Below, one piece after another: positions 1 to 5,937 of a stretch of 6,311 nt of DNA (position 1 is the first letter of the stretch; every line of letters begins with the position of its first letter). The position numbers and the translations under genes were made by a program. The DNA comes from Actinomycetes bacterium. Lineage in GTDB: Bacteria; Actinomycetota; Acidimicrobiia; Spongiisociales; UBA5794. The stretch covers positions 1-6,311 of the forward strand of contig JAMBLK010000167.1 of assembly GCA_023336855.1 (NCBI GenBank), given 5' to 3'. The notes under the pieces are model-generated. The model searched no databases and was not told the origin of the DNA. It saw nothing but the letters and a program-made list of their open reading frames with translations.

Positions 1-23
1 GTGCATCAGTGGATCGGAGAGCT

Positions 24-58
24 GCCAGCTACCAGCCTCCAGTTGCCAGCCAGGAGTT
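24..58. repeat. Degenerate heptanucleotide tandem repeat (NCCAGYY)
   Basis: Four consecutive 7-base units read GCCAGCT, ACCAGCC, TCCAGTT and GCCAGCC, followed by a weaker fifth unit, AGGAGTT. The core CCAG recurs exactly every seven bases from 24 to 51. Such short tandem heptamers are typical of intergenic DNA rather than protein-coding sequence. The run lies upstream of the first confident gene, which supports a non-coding reading of this stretch. Confidence 0.6.
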
Positions 59-89
59 GCGGGGGAGGAGTGAACGGTGGCGAGTCTTC

Positions 90-117
90 ACCGACAACCG
101 ACAACCGGATACCGATA
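90..117. repeat. Second heptanucleotide tandem repeat (ACCGAYA)
   Basis: Four consecutive 7-base units read ACCGACA, ACCGACA, ACCGGAT and ACCGATA. The first two are identical and the last two diverged. The period is the same as in the run at 24-58 but the unit differs. It ends about 20 bases before the chosen start of the HExxH gene, so it probably occupies the gene's upstream region. No known protein-binding role is claimed. Confidence 0.65.
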
Positions 118-124
118 CATGGGA

Positions 125-130
125 TATCGT
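125..130 (+). promoter_or_regulatory. Possible -10 element for a leaderless transcript
   Basis: TATCGT fits the TAnnnT pattern of actinobacterial -10 boxes and ends seven bases before the ATG at 138. Transcription would therefore begin at or next to the start codon. No Shine-Dalgarno sequence precedes that ATG, which is consistent with a leaderless message. No good -35 is visible at normal spacing, so this remains a weak candidate. Confidence 0.2.
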
Positions 131-137
131 GCCGGGC

Positions 138-527
138 ATGGCGGAACCCAGTTCTCTCGATCTCGATGCGGCACTCCGGCTCAGCGGTGTTGTGATGGAG
201 ACAGATCGCTACTCATCAGTGACTGTCCGGTTGGTCCCGGGTTGGCTTGTACGAGTGTGGGGGACCGGGGTCGAGGCGATGACGCTTCCCGGGGTCGTGT
301 TCGCCTCGGCATCGGCATACGATCGCATCGTCGATGGGGATGCTGCGACCCTGCTGATCCATGAGTCCGTGCACATCGATCAGTGGCGTCGGTACGGGGC
401 CGTCGGGTTTCTCTCTCGCTATCTCGGTGACTATCTGCGTGGACGGGCCGTGGGATTGCCTCATCACACGGCCTACCGTGCCATCCGATTCGAACGAGAA
501 GCTACCGAACGAACGGAGCGAAGATGA
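138..527 (+). CDS. Small HExxH-motif protein, putative zinc metallopeptidase-like (DUF4157-like)
   Basis: With the ATG at 138 the product is 129 residues. It has HESVH at residues 75-79, an HExxH zinc-binding and catalytic motif, and a C-terminal RFEREA at 117-122 whose glutamates could supply the third zinc ligand. The segment around RLVPGWLVRVWG (31-42) and the HExxH-then-FEREA layout resemble small bacterial proteins annotated as DUF4157-like; that assignment is from memory of the family pattern. There is no signal peptide or clear membrane segment. The frame is open back to a GTG at 9, but that extension would translate the heptamer repeats, so I prefer 138; GTG 129 and ATG 195 are alternatives. 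The stop overlaps the next gene's start (ATGA), so the two are probably translationally coupled. Proteolytic activity and substrate are unknown. Confidence 0.65.
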   Translation: MAEPSSLDLDAALRLSGVVMETDRYSSVTVRLVPGWLVRVWGTGVEAMTLPGVVFASASAYDRIVDGDAATLLIHESVHIDQWRRYGAVGFLSRYLGDYLRGRAVGLPHHTAYRAIRFEREATERTERR

Positions 528-1294
528 GCGACTACCTCCAGGAGGTCGAGTGGAGCCTTCCTCAGGCGCTCTCCGTGTTCCTCGGGGGCATCGTCGGAGC
601 GCTCATCACCACCGCAGGGGTGCTGGTGTGGCAGGGTTCCGAATTGAACATCCTCACGTTCGCGGCGTCGTTCGCCGGGCAGGCCGCAGGGAACCTCGCC
701 GTGATGTGGTTCCTCTCGGTCAGGAGGGGTACTGGAAGTTTCCGGCGCGATTACGGACTTACGATCGAGGCGAAACACTGGTGGGGGATTCCTGCCGGTT
801 TCGGCCTCCAGATCGCCGTCGTGCTCGTGACCGCGCCGCTTCTCCAGTTGTTGTATCCGGACGGAGCACCGCAACAGAGTGTGGCTTCGATCACCGAGGG
901 CACAACAACCGTGGCGGAAGGGATCATCATCATCCTCATGGTTGGCGTCGCCGCACCGGTTGTTGAGGAGATCCTGTTCCGAGGAATGCTGCTCTCTCGC
1001 CTGGTGCGGTCGATGCGGACGAGCTGGGCGATCGTCGTCCAGGCTGCCGTGTTCGCGGGCATCCACCTTCTCGACCCGAGCGCGATAGCCGCACTTCCCG
1101 GTCTGTTCCTCATCGGGGTGGTGCTCGGTGTCGCGGCGATCAGATCCCGAAATCTGTCCCTTCCGATCCTGCTCCATGCCGGCGTGAACCTCACGGCGGC
1201 GGTGCTCCTGATCTTCGGCGGTGAGTTCGCCCAGTGGCTCGAGGAGACGGCAGAACCCGAGGTCGTGCAGGCCGTCCTGTCCCTGCTCGGCTGA
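524..1294 (+). CDS. CPBP family intramembrane metalloprotease (Rce1/Abi-like)
   Basis: A 256-residue polytopic membrane protein with the three conserved CPBP motifs in order. These are EExxxR at 148-153 (EEILFR), FxxxH at 177-181 (FAGIH) and HxxxN at 218-222 (HAGVN). In this family these residues form the active site inside the membrane. Hydrophobic segments are visible around 14-35, 42-65, 88-110, 132-147, 168-182, 188-206 and 212-232. The family includes the eukaryotic CAAX protease Rce1 and bacterial proteins linked to bacteriocin immunity or processing of membrane substrates; the substrate here cannot be told. The start is supported by GGAG at 515-518, five bases upstream, and by ATGA overlap with the HExxH gene. 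The acidic C-terminal tail (about 234-246) is unremarkable. Family call is firm, role unknown. Confidence 0.9.
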   Translation: MSDYLQEVEWSLPQALSVFLGGIVGALITTAGVLVWQGSELNILTFAASFAGQAAGNLAVMWFLSVRRGTGSFRRDYGLTIEAKHWWGIPAGFGLQIAVVLVTAPLLQLLYPDGAPQQSVASITEGTTTVAEGIIIILMVGVAAPVVEEILFRGMLLSRLVRSMRTSWAIVVQAAVFAGIHLLDPSAIAALPGLFLIGVVLGVAAIRSRNLSLPILLHAGVNLTAAVLLIFGGEFAQWLEETAEPEVVQAVLSLLG

Positions 1295-1364
1295 CGGGAG
1301 TCTTCCCTCGGCGGTCATTTCCTGGTAGTTGTAGCGGTGTGGCGCGTCGCGAGCCGGAGGCGAT

Positions 1365-1922
1365 GTGCCCACAACGAATCTACGGGTCGGAGCGATCGTG
1401 GTGGCGCTGGCCCTTGTCATCGCCGTTGCAGCCGGTGCCTGGTACGGATCAAAGGGCGGAACTCCTGTCGCTGTCGAGGCTGTCGGCGGCGTCTCGTATT
1501 CGACCATCGCTGAGACGATCGTCGTACATGTCGCGGGCGCCGTTCAGAGACCGGGGCTTGTGACGGTTCCCTCGCCGGCCCGCATCGCCGATGTGATAGC
1601 TGCTGCTGGTGGGGCCGGCCCCGGTGCAGATCTCGGTGGTCTGAACCTTGCCGCAACGGTGAGCGACGGCGATCAGGTTGTCGTGCCCATGCCGGGTGAG
1701 GGTTCCCCGGCAGGTGGAGGGGCTAGGCAGGGAATCGACCTCAATCACTCGTCCGCGGCGGAACTCGAGAAACTTCCGGGCGTGGGACCCGTGTTGGCCG
1801 CTCGAATCGTCGACTTCCGAGAGTCGAACGGACCGTTCGAGACGGTCGAGGATCTCCTCGACGTCGGCGGGATAGGAGAGGCGAAACTCGAAGCGATGCG
1901 CAACGCGATCGAGAGACCCTGA
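1365..1922 (+). CDS. comEA: ComEA, competence DNA-binding receptor
   Basis: A 185-residue protein with the usual ComEA layout. There is one N-terminal membrane anchor at about 7-25 and an SLBB-type domain at about 52-108 (VVHVAGAVQRPG at its start). A Gly/Pro-rich linker covers 110-121 and a helix-hairpin-helix DNA-binding domain covers 124-183. The HhH part shows IDLNHSSAAEL, then GVG at 139-141 and GIG at 169-171, the hairpin glycines expected of the family. In competent bacteria ComEA sits on the outer face of the cytoplasmic membrane, binds double-stranded DNA and passes it to ComEC. The start is a GTG preceded by GGAGG at 1356-1360 with a short four-base spacer. comEC follows immediately in the same frame. 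Whether this organism is naturally competent cannot be seen from this window. Confidence 0.94.
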   Translation: MPTTNLRVGAIVVALALVIAVAAGAWYGSKGGTPVAVEAVGGVSYSTIAETIVVHVAGAVQRPGLVTVPSPARIADVIAAAGGAGPGADLGGLNLAATVSDGDQVVVPMPGEGSPAGGGARQGIDLNHSSAAELEKLPGVGPVLAARIVDFRESNGPFETVEDLLDVGGIGEAKLEAMRNAIERP

Positions 1923-4043
1923 GTGAGGAGTCCCTCGCGTGCCGGCTGGTGGGCGATGGGTGCAGCGGGAGCCATCTGGGTCGGGACAGGAGGCGGGCTC
2001 CGCTTCGGTCTCGGAGCTGCGGTACTCCTGGGAGTCGTCGCCGCGGCGGTCGCTCTGCGCCGACGGACGGTGGCGGTCCTGTTGATGTTGGCGGCCGTAG
2101 GGGCGATCTCCGGGGCGTTCGCCTCCGCTCGCATCGAGACGACGATGAACGCGACCGTGCCGACGGGACCGATCGTGTTCATCGGAGTCGTGGCAGAAGA
2201 CGACGGGCCCCAGCGGCCCGCGGTCGTGCGACCGGAAGAGATCCGCAGGGAAGGGGAGTGGGTCGCGTGGCCGGGTCCACCGCTCGCCGTCGGGCCCGAT
2301 CCGGCAGCGCCCCTTGTTGCCGGACAGCGTGTAGAGATCACCGGGACGATGCGGGCATCGCCGGGCCGCGTTCGTGGAGATCCAATCGCCGGGCGTGTGA
2401 CCATCGCGAACACCGAAGTGCTCGGAAGGGTTGGTGGCCCGCTCTACACGGTGGGGAATGCGGTTCGTGACAGAGTCCGGGCGGTTCTCGATCTCAGCGA
2501 TCGGGCCCAGGCGCTGGTGTCGGGATTCCTCATCGGAGACACCTCGGGTCTCGACGCTCGCGATCTCGACGCGCTCCGTCGGTCGGGTCTCACTCACTTC
2601 GTTGCTGTTTCCGGCAGCAATGTTGCTCTCTTCCTGGCCGCCTGGTGGGTGGCAACTGCCTTCTTCGGCATTGGCCCGAAGCGGCGCTTCGTGCTGGGCA
2701 TGATCGGGCTCGGCATCTTCGTCATTGCGACCAGATGGGAGTCCTCGGTGCTTCGCGCGGCCTTCATGGCTGCAACGGTTCTCGGAGCTGCCGCTGCGGG
2801 AATCGCCATCGATACCTGGGTGGCCGTCGGGGTGGCGGTGGGGGTCTTGCTGCTCGTCAGCGGCCAGTTGGCGGTCGACGTGGGTTTCCAGCTCTCGGTG
2901 GTGGCGACGATCGGCATCATGGTCGGGGCTGGGATGTTCGCCGATCGCCGACCCAGAGCACTGTGGGCAATCCTGGGGGCTGCGACAGCGGCGCAGGTGG
3001 CGGTGATCCCGGTGCTGCTGTGGCACTTCGGGACGGTTCCCCTCATGTCGCCTATCGCGAACCTGCTCTCAGCACCGCTCGTGACAGGGGCGACGGTGAG
3101 CGGGGCCGTTGCCGTGTTGAGCGGGTGGGGGCCTGCGATCCTGGTCTCATCGACCCTCGCAAGCGGTGTCCTTGCTGTCTCGGAGGTAGCCGCCCGCTGG
3201 CCTCAGCTTGGACCGTCGGGCGCGGCCGCCGTGTTGTGCATCGGGCTACTCGTCAGATGGCCCCGGACACGCCCTCTCGCGACCGTGGGCGTTGCGGCGT
3301 TCCTGGCGGTCTCCACACTCGCCACGGCCGGGCCCCCGCCGGTTCCAACAGTGACGTTCCTCGACATCGGACAAGGCGACGCGACCCTCCTTCGCGATCC
3401 GGGAGGAGGCGTCGCTCTCATCGACGGAGGCCGGGACCCGCTCGTTCTCTCTGAAGCGTTACGCCGACACCACATCGGTCGTATCGACCTCCTCGTCGCG
3501 TCTCATGGTGACATCGACCACATCGGAGGGTTCGCCGGGATCCTCGAAGACCGCGTGATCGGGCGCATCTGGTTGCCGGACCACCCCGACTGGGGTGAGG
3601 AGCTCGGGGACCTCGTCGACCGTGCCTTGGCAGCGGGGGTGCCGGTCGACGTCGTCGGTCCCGGCATCTCGTACCGACTGGGGGCGATCGCGATAGAGGT
3701 GCTTGGACCGATGCGGCGGTACCTCACACAGAACGACGGGTCGATCGTACTGTGGGTGGACGCGGGTGGGACACTGCTGCTACCCGGCGATATCGAGGCG
3801 ATTGCTCAACGCGAGCTCCCGGCCTTGCATCCGGACGTTCTCCTCGTCCCTCACCACGGATCCGCGTCGACCGATCACTCGTGGCTGACGGCGACCGTCG
3901 GGGCGGTTGCAGTGATCAGCGTGGGTCCGAACACGTACGGGCATCCAGCTCCCGAGATACGTTCAACACTGGCCGCAGCCGGTGCGGAAGTGTGGGTGAC
4001 GATGGAAGATGGCGACGTCACACTCCCGTTGAACATGCCCTGA
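1923..4043 (+). CDS. comEC: ComEC/Rec2, DNA-uptake channel protein
   Basis: A 706-residue protein with the full three-part ComEC architecture. The N-terminal part (1-170) has two or three membrane segments followed by a DUF4131/OB-like soluble domain at about 82-165. The membrane 'competence' domain (about 175-465) carries HFVAVSGSNVALF at 225-237 and SVLRAAFM at 275-282. The C-terminal metallo-beta-lactamase-like domain (about 475-706) carries DIGQGDATLL (481-490), SHGDIDHIGG (527-536), NDGSIVL (604-610), PGDIE (621-625), PHHGS (643-647) and YGHP (672-675). Metal-binding residues H528, D530, D532, H533, D623 and H645 or H644 appear intact. ComEC forms the pore for single-stranded DNA; its C-terminal domain is proposed to degrade the non-transported strand. 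The GTG start follows comEA's TGA directly. Only a weak GAGAGA (1911-1916) precedes it, so coupling to comEA is likely. ATG 1956 is an alternative start. Confidence 0.95.
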   Translation: MRSPSRAGWWAMGAAGAIWVGTGGGLRFGLGAAVLLGVVAAAVALRRRTVAVLLMLAAVGAISGAFASARIETTMNATVPTGPIVFIGVVAEDDGPQRPAVVRPEEIRREGEWVAWPGPPLAVGPDPAAPLVAGQRVEITGTMRASPGRVRGDPIAGRVTIANTEVLGRVGGPLYTVGNAVRDRVRAVLDLSDRAQALVSGFLIGDTSGLDARDLDALRRSGLTHFVAVSGSNVALFLAAWWVATAFFGIGPKRRFVLGMIGLGIFVIATRWESSVLRAAFMAATVLGAAAAGIAIDTWVAVGVAVGVLLLVSGQLAVDVGFQLSVVATIGIMVGAGMFADRRPRALWAILGAATAAQVAVIPVLLWHFGTVPLMSPIANLLSAPLVTGATVSGAVAVLSGWGPAILVSSTLASGVLAVSEVAARWPQLGPSGAAAVLCIGLLVRWPRTRPLATVGVAAFLAVSTLATAGPPPVPTVTFLDIGQGDATLLRDPGGGVALIDGGRDPLVLSEALRRHHIGRIDLLVASHGDIDHIGGFAGILEDRVIGRIWLPDHPDWGEELGDLVDRALAAGVPVDVVGPGISYRLGAIAIEVLGPMRRYLTQNDGSIVLWVDAGGTLLLPGDIEAIAQRELPALHPDVLLVPHHGSASTDHSWLTATVGAVAVISVGPNTYGHPAPEIRSTLAAAGAEVWVTMEDGDVTLPLNMP

Positions 4044-4079
4044 CTTGCACAGTGACGCCCGAGCGCGGAGACTCAGGGG

Positions 4080-5060
4080 ATGGGTTTCACCGTTATCAGC
4101 GGTCCCCGCGACGCCGGGCCGGGCGAACGCGAGGTCATGTACGACAAAGCACGTGACATATTCGAAGATGCCGGTGTCACGGACCACCAGAGAATTGACG
4201 TTCCCGGTCGTGGTGCATCGGAGTCATCGGATGGCCAACTCCGGGAGTCAGTACAGGGAATCGTCCCTGCGCTTCAGAGCGGATCGCTCTTCGGAGACGT
4301 CAGTGGCGTGCTCGTGATGGATGCCCAGAATCTCCTGAAAGCGGAAGCAGAGGTGATCGCCGAACTCGTCGAGGTGGCGGATCCCGACGCGGTGACGGCG
4401 GTGTTCGCGGCGGCCGGGGCGATCCCTGCGCCACTCGGGAAGACGCTTCGTGCTCGCGGGTCGACCGAGTCGGTGAAGAAGTTTCGCGAACGGGATGCCT
4501 CTCGCTGGCTCGCAGAGACGGCATCGGAGCGGAAGCTGAAGATCGATCCAGGGGCTGCCTCTGTCTTGCTTCGCCGGTTCGGGTCCGATGTCGCTGCGCT
4601 CGGGCAGGCTCTGGACCAGCTTGCTGCAGACGGTTCGACGGTCACCGAGGACGACGTCCTGGGGCGATATGCCAATCGACCGGACGAACCTATGTGGCTG
4701 CTCGCCGATGCGATCAACGCGGGGAACGAAGGGGAAGCGTTGCGGCGCCTCGCCGACTTCCTCGAGCACGGCCATCCGCTCGTCGTGCTCGCGTTCCTTG
4801 AAGGCGAGGTCAGGAAGCGGTCCCTTGCCGCAGTCGCCCCCGACATGGAGACGTATGCAGCGTGGGTCGGGGCGGCGCCGTCGTCGTTCCCCGTTCGGAA
4901 GGTATGGGAACGGCGATCATCGACAAAAGCCGATTCTCTGCGCCGCTCGCTCGACGCACTGGCACGAGCCGATCTTCAGATCAAAACGGCTCCGGAAGCA
5001 ACGCACCGCGTAACCCTGGAACGTCTAACGGTGGCGATGTGTAGATGGCTCGGGCGCTGA
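4080..5060 (+). CDS. holA: DNA polymerase III subunit delta (clamp loader)
   Basis: A 326-residue protein, close to the usual HolA length. Its pattern is that of actinobacterial delta subunits: an N-terminal SGPRDAG opening without an intact Walker A loop, LFGDVSGVLVMDA (residues 74-86) and a KKFRERDASRWLAE region. RFGSDVAALGQALDQLA (167-183) is the 'D..AL..EL.KL' helix, and a C-terminal collar-like helical domain holds PMWLLADAINAGNEGEALRRLADFL and ADLQIKT. Delta opens the beta sliding clamp during loading onto DNA and does not need ATP binding, which fits the missing Walker A. GGAG at 4067-4070 sits nine bases before the ATG. The gene starts 36 bases after comEC, the common actinobacterial order, and is probably co-transcribed. 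It ends 32 bases from greA, which converges on it. Confidence 0.88.
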   Translation: MGFTVISGPRDAGPGEREVMYDKARDIFEDAGVTDHQRIDVPGRGASESSDGQLRESVQGIVPALQSGSLFGDVSGVLVMDAQNLLKAEAEVIAELVEVADPDAVTAVFAAAGAIPAPLGKTLRARGSTESVKKFRERDASRWLAETASERKLKIDPGAASVLLRRFGSDVAALGQALDQLAADGSTVTEDDVLGRYANRPDEPMWLLADAINAGNEGEALRRLADFLEHGHPLVVLAFLEGEVRKRSLAAVAPDMETYAAWVGAAPSSFPVRKVWERRSSTKADSLRRSLDALARADLQIKTAPEATHRVTLERLTVAMCRWLGR

Positions 5061-5064
5061 CGCG

Positions 5065-5086
5065 CCGTACTGAGTACTCAGTACGG
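5065..5086. terminator. Perfect 22-bp palindrome, probable bidirectional terminator
   Basis: The sequence from CCGTAC (5065-5070) through TGAGTACTCA to GTACGG (5081-5086) is identical to its own reverse complement, so RNA from either strand can fold the same 9-bp stem with a 4-base loop. GTAC occurs three times, seven bases apart. It fills the 32-base gap between the convergent holA and greA stops, where a shared terminator is expected. There is no T-tract on either side, so it would be a tractless type, or it may be a protein-binding site. Confidence 0.65.
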
Positions 5087-5092
5087 GGCAGC

Positions 5093-5569
5093 TCACGCTT
5101 CGTAGATCCTCACCGCGGCGATTCTGTAGTTGAACACTCCGCCGGGGGCTTCGTAGCTGACTTCGTCGCCCGGTGCTGCACCGAGGAGTGCTGAGCCCAG
5201 AGGGCTCTCCGGGGAGGCGAGGAGGATGCCGGCGACCTTGTTCTCTGAGGGGGCGACGAAGAACTCGTACTCGTCCTCATCGTCGTCGATCACCGTCACG
5301 ATGGTTCCGACCTCGACGAGGCCAGAGTTCTCAACCTCGCGTACTTCGGCGTTGTCGAGGAGGTGTTTGAGCTTGCGAATACGGGCTTCCATGAGGCCCT
5401 GTTCGTTCTTCGCGGAGTCGTACTCTGCGTTCTCTCGGAGATCGCCGTGAGCCCGAGCAATGGCGATACGCTCGGCGGCATCGCGCCGACCTTCGGTGGT
5501 GAGATGGTCGAACTCGACCTGCAGCTTGTCATGGGCCGCGGGCGTGAGCCAGATTGACTGATCGCTCAT
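5093..5569 (-). CDS. greA: Transcription elongation factor GreA
   Basis: A 158-residue protein of standard GreA length. An N-terminal antiparallel coiled coil covers about 8-78 and a C-terminal FKBP-like domain about 85-156. The tip motif HGDLRENAEY (41-50) carries the acidic D43 and E46 that enter the polymerase secondary channel and help RNA polymerase cleave backtracked transcripts. SPLGSALLG (122-130) is the classic C-terminal signature. An acidic stretch, DDDEDE, at 95-100 is somewhat longer than usual in the first strand region. The gene lies 4 bp behind rpsT on the same strand, implying a shared message. No purine-rich ribosome binding site is seen before its ATG, so translation may depend on coupling to rpsT. 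The family assignment is firm. Confidence 0.97.
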   Translation of the reverse strand: MSDQSIWLTPAAHDKLQVEFDHLTTEGRRDAAERIAIARAHGDLRENAEYDSAKNEQGLMEARIRKLKHLLDNAEVREVENSGLVEVGTIVTVIDDDEDEYEFFVAPSENKVAGILLASPESPLGSALLGAAPGDEVSYEAPGGVFNYRIAAVRIYEA

Positions 5570-5577
5570 TGGATCAG
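5558..5577 (-). promoter_or_regulatory. Inverted repeat holding the greA start codon in its loop
   Basis: CTGATC at 5558-5563 and GATCAG at 5572-5577 can pair as a 6-bp stem with an eight-base loop. On the minus strand the loop reads CAATGAGC, so the greA ATG is exposed in it, and one arm contains the rpsT stop codon. It could influence translation initiation or coupling, but a stem this short can arise by chance. Confidence 0.3.
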
Positions 5578-5840
5578 ACGGAGACTGAGTGAACCCGTCG
5601 GGTGAGGCGAGATTTCCGACGAGCAGCGGTCTTGGCGTGCAGCACGCCCTTCGTTACGGCTTGGTCGATCTGCTTCTGTGCAATACGGAGGAGTTCTTCG
5701 GCCTCTTCCGTGTTTCCGGCTTCAGCAGCCGCCATGACGTTCTTCTCGCGAGTCTTCAGCTCGGAGCGAATCGCCTTGTTTCGCGCATACCTCTTCTCGG
5801 TCTGACGATTGCGCTTCTTCTGGGACTTGATATTGGCCAT
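5574..5840 (-). CDS. rpsT: 30S ribosomal protein S20
   Basis: An 88-residue, very basic protein starting MANIKSQKKRNRQ, the S20 signature, and ending with GVLHAKTAARRKSRLTRRV, the conserved C-terminal helix. S20 is a helical bundle that binds 16S rRNA and aids 30S assembly. The frame is open three codons further to a TTG at 5849. The ATG at 5840 matches the family N-terminus and has GAGG (5851-5854 on the plus strand, reversed) ten bases ahead, whereas the TTG would have the same box only one base away. It heads a two-gene unit with greA and is divergent from lepA. Confidence 0.97.
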   Translation of the reverse strand: MANIKSQKKRNRQTEKRYARNKAIRSELKTREKNVMAAAEAGNTEEAEELLRIAQKQIDQAVTKGVLHAKTAARRKSRLTRRVHSVSV

Positions 5841-5878
5841 GCTGGACAAACCTCGTGAGGTGGTGGGAACGAGCAGTA

Positions 5879-5887
5879 ACGATAACA
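5879..5887 (-). promoter_or_regulatory. Candidate extended -10 promoter for rpsT-greA
   Basis: Read on the minus strand, TGT (5887-5885) is followed by TATCGT (5884-5879), an extended -10 of the TGn-TAnnnT type. Transcription would start near 5872 and give a leader of about 30 bases that includes the GAGG box before rpsT. No good -35 is visible at 17 bases, which is tolerable with an extended -10. This is an inference from sequence alone. Confidence 0.4.
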
Positions 5888-5910
5888 GGAGAACGGCTCA
5901 ACGGTACACT
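5882..5910 (+). promoter_or_regulatory. Candidate lepA promoter
   Basis: ATAACA at 5882-5887 (four of six matches to TTGACA) and TACACT at 5905-5910 (four of six matches to TATAAT) are separated by exactly 17 bases. The predicted start is near 5917, leaving a leader of about 20 bases before the lepA ATG. Its -35 overlaps the candidate rpsT -10 on the other strand, so the two promoters may compete. Confidence 0.45.
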
Positions 5911-5937
5911 GAGAAGCCCCACCCCCGGATCCGACCT

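Noticed and set aside
9..137. N-terminal extension of the HExxH gene to the GTG at 9
   Set aside because: It would encode the heptamer repeats, has no ribosome binding site, and the residues look unlike the family.
1..195. Open frame in frame 1 covering the left end of the window
   Set aside because: It runs through both repeat tracts, has no recognisable protein features and overlaps the start of the HExxH gene. It could in principle be the tail of an upstream gene, but nothing supports that.
1296..1307. GGGA/TCCC hairpin after the CPBP gene as a terminator
   Set aside because: The stem is only four base pairs with no T-tract, too weak to call.
1321..1340. Possible promoter (TGGTAGTTG, TAGCGG) for comEA
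   Set aside because: No convincing -10 with a matching -35; read-through from the CPBP gene is equally possible.
473..1507. Long minus-strand open frame (344 codons) opposite the CPBP gene
   Set aside because: Same Arg/His/Glu-rich antisense composition, no motif, and the plus strand carries all three CPBP motifs.
1925..1941. Strong GAGGAG ribosome-binding-like box followed by a GTG at 1939
   Set aside because: That GTG is out of frame with comEC, and its frame gives no recognisable product; the in-frame ATG at 1956 is too far from the box.
1449..3026. Long open frame on the minus strand (525 codons) across comEA and comEC
   Set aside because: Its translation is a low-complexity mix rich in R, H, D, P and S with no recognisable domain. 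It is the antisense shadow of two clear family members in high-GC DNA.
5841..5849. TTG at 5849 as an rpsT start three codons upstream
   Set aside because: The GAGG box would be one base away, and S20 proteins characteristically begin MANIKS, matching the ATG at 5840.
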